DNA from: Planctomycetaceae bacterium
Lineage (GTDB): Bacteria > Planctomycetota > Planctomycetia > Pirellulales > Pirellulaceae
Assembly: GCA_020638995.1 (NCBI GenBank)
Contig: JACKHM010000001.1
Span: 2,108,001-2,172,000, forward strand
Reading direction: 5' to 3'
DNA: 64,000 bases
In this document: positions 62,757 to 64,000 of the stretch, piece after piece
Layout of the letters: every line of letters begins with the position of its first letter
Numbering within the stretch: the stretch's first letter is position 1
Notes under the pieces: model-generated
What the model was told of the DNA's origin: nothing
Databases searched by the model: none
The model's input: the letters and a program-made list of their open reading frames with translations, nothing else
Translations under genes and position numbers: made by a program

Positions 62757-64000
62757 TTAGTGTTGAAACAAGAATTCATTCGTATTGAGCAATGCCCAGC
62801 AGACGTCTTCGAGTGCTTCGATCCGCCTTGAGCCAGGCATTTGCTTCGTCTTCTCCAACTCAGCGATTTGCGCCATCGAATCGGCGACCATCTTCTTTGC
62901 CGACTCGTCCAAGGCATTGGTGACCTCTTCGGCCGTCACCGTCAAAGTCGCTCCGAGCTTTGATGCCAAGTACTTTTGCACCTCGCTGCGTTTCCCTTCT
63001 TCCGTTGCCACCGCAGCTTTTAAGTCGTCACGAAGTGGCGCGGGAATAGTTTGCAACTTGGTATCGAACAATTTGGCTTCGAAGGACTTTCGCAGATCAG
63101 CAATCGCTTTGTTCATGGCCGCAATCTTGGCGTCTGTTTCGGCGTTATGCTGTGCAATTTGTTCGTCCTTGAGCGAGATATGCTTCATCGTCGCTGCCAG
63201 TTCCTTCTCGGTGGGAGGGCGATCCACTGCCGCAAAATGCAGCTCGGTGATGATTTCCTGATCCGACTTCTTTTGATCAAGTAGCTGTCGGAAACGATTG
63301 TTTCCATCCCGCAACTTGTTGTAGATCAATGGCCCATTAAAGAACTGAATGGCCATCCCAAGATTCGACTCGCTGGACCGTTCGCACTGACAGACCGTTT
63401 GTCGTTCCGGCTGGCCGAAGATTTTTAAGAATTCGTGCTTAACAAGATCGGGAGCCGGCAATTGTGTGGCCAGCGTCGTTGGCGGAAGGGAGCCGAACTT
63501 CTCCGGAACATCCGTGACGTGGCAAATGGCGTCGAGCAACTGCTCGGCGCTCAGCAAACGCGGTTGATAGTGAGAGAAATATTTGGTGTCGTCCGTGTTG
63601 AAGTCATTGGGTTCAAACGACGATTGATAGGTACGGCTGTTCAGAATCGTCCGAATGACATGCTTCCGATCGAAGCCGCTCTTCACAAAGTCGGCCGACA
63701 GTGCTTCAAGCAGCGCGGCGTTCGAAGGAGGATTGGAATCCCGGAAGTCATCCGGCGGATCGACGATTCCACGACCGAGCAGATGACTCCAGATGCGATT
63801 CGCTTCGATCTTTGCAAAGAATGGATTATCCGACCGTGTCAGCCACTCGGCAAAAATACCTCGCCGGTCGTCGACCTCTGCCTTCTCGACGTCCCCGTCC
63901 CCAGGCAACCAGGGCTTCATTTGCTCACCGGTTCGCGGCTGTGTAACTTCGCCCGAACTCGATACCCAGATGAATGTCTCGTCGGGCTTCGGGGTCTTCT
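62757..64000 (-). CDS. DUF1553 (PSD1) C-terminal part, truncated by window edge
   Basis: The frame is open to the right edge (upstream codons read ETFIWVSSSGEVTQPRTGEQ), so the start and most N-terminal domains are outside the window. The visible part begins inside a DUF1553 domain (RRGIFAEWLTRSDNPFFAKIEANRIWSHLLGRGIVDPPDDFRDSNPPSN) and ends with EALEDVCWALLNTNEFLFQH. Between the conserved parts (roughly the last 160 residues) lies a long charged helical insertion (KAIADLRKSFEAKLFDTKLQ, MADSMAQIAELEKTK-like) that most family members lack. The stop codon abuts the cytochrome/WD40 gene, so the two are probably one operon. Confidence 0.9.
   Translation of the reverse strand, partial: KTPKPDETFIWVSSSGEVTQPRTGEQMKPWLPGDGDVEKAEVDDRRGIFAEWLTRSDNPFFAKIEANRIWSHLLGRGIVDPPDDFRDSNPPSNAALLEALSADFVKSGFDRKHVIRTILNSRTYQSSFEPNDFNTDDTKYFSHYQPRLLSAEQLLDAICHVTDVPEKFGSLPPTTLATQLPAPDLVKHEFLKIFGQPERQTVCQCERSSESNLGMAIQFFNGPLIYNKLRDGNNRFRQLLDQKKSDQEIITELHFAAVDRPPTEKELAATMKHISLKDEQIAQHNAETDAKIAAMNKAIADLRKSFEAKLFDTKLQTIPAPLRDDLKAAVATEEGKRSEVQKYLASKLGATLTVTAEEVTNALDESAKKMVADSMAQIAELEKTKQMPGSRRIEALEDVCWALLNTNEFLFQH

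Noticed and set aside
1..64000. tRNA, rRNA, transposase and phage genes
   Set aside because: Intergenic regions were read for tRNA-like T-arms and for mobile-element genes; nothing convincing was found.

Overview
The window looks like chromosomal DNA from a planctomycete, most likely of the Pirellulales (Rhodopirellula/Blastopirellula-like). The evidence is family content: two sets of DUF1549/DUF1553-type genes with a DUF1501 or cytochrome/WD40 partner, two giant secreted proteins that open with an LEPRLLLA motif and close with a dockerin, PQQ-like beta-propeller and FHA proteins, and many lone genes with little operon structure. GC content is moderate. No rRNA, tRNA, CRISPR array, transposase or prophage gene was seen.

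Layout. 1-16 kb is mostly housekeeping and regulation: a Tex-type S1 protein cut by the left edge, a small unknown, a YyaL/DUF255 protein, panB, a secreted unknown, a three-gene leftward cluster (ABC ATPase, ABC-2 permease with a built-in beta-propeller, secreted alpha/beta hydrolase), a histidine kinase/response regulator pair, a class III aminotransferase divergent from a PhyH-type dioxygenase, and a PilZ-like protein. 16-37.6 kb holds a DUF1549/1553-DUF1501 pair, dihydroorotase, a PQQ-like propeller protein, an EVE protein, a class IV aminotransferase, small secreted proteins, a transglutaminase-like protein, a remarkable 1105-residue E1alpha-E1beta-lipoyl-KASIII fusion, a leftward operon (tandem alpha/beta hydrolase, DapA-like aldolase, metallophosphoesterase), an NfeD-like/flotillin pair and pyrE.

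37.7-60.5 kb is filled by two tandem paralogous giant genes (about 4096 and 3342 residues). They share one domain order: LEPR-XLL signal, parallel beta-helix repeats, SbsA-type Ig-like pair, second beta-helix, CARDB, PPC/IPT-like part, about nine carboxypeptidase-regulatory-like modules, an unrecognised helical domain, a DPNDK module, an Fn3-like domain and a dockerin. The first carries an exact 988-bp internal duplication. The two share nearly identical 3' ends. Each is preceded by a short ORF of similar sequence that could encode a leader peptide. The right end has an FHA protein, a cytochrome/WD40 protein and a DUF1553 gene cut by the window edge.

Starts were refined where a ribosome binding site, signal peptide or family N-terminus favoured an internal codon. 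All functions are read from motifs by eye; no database search was run.
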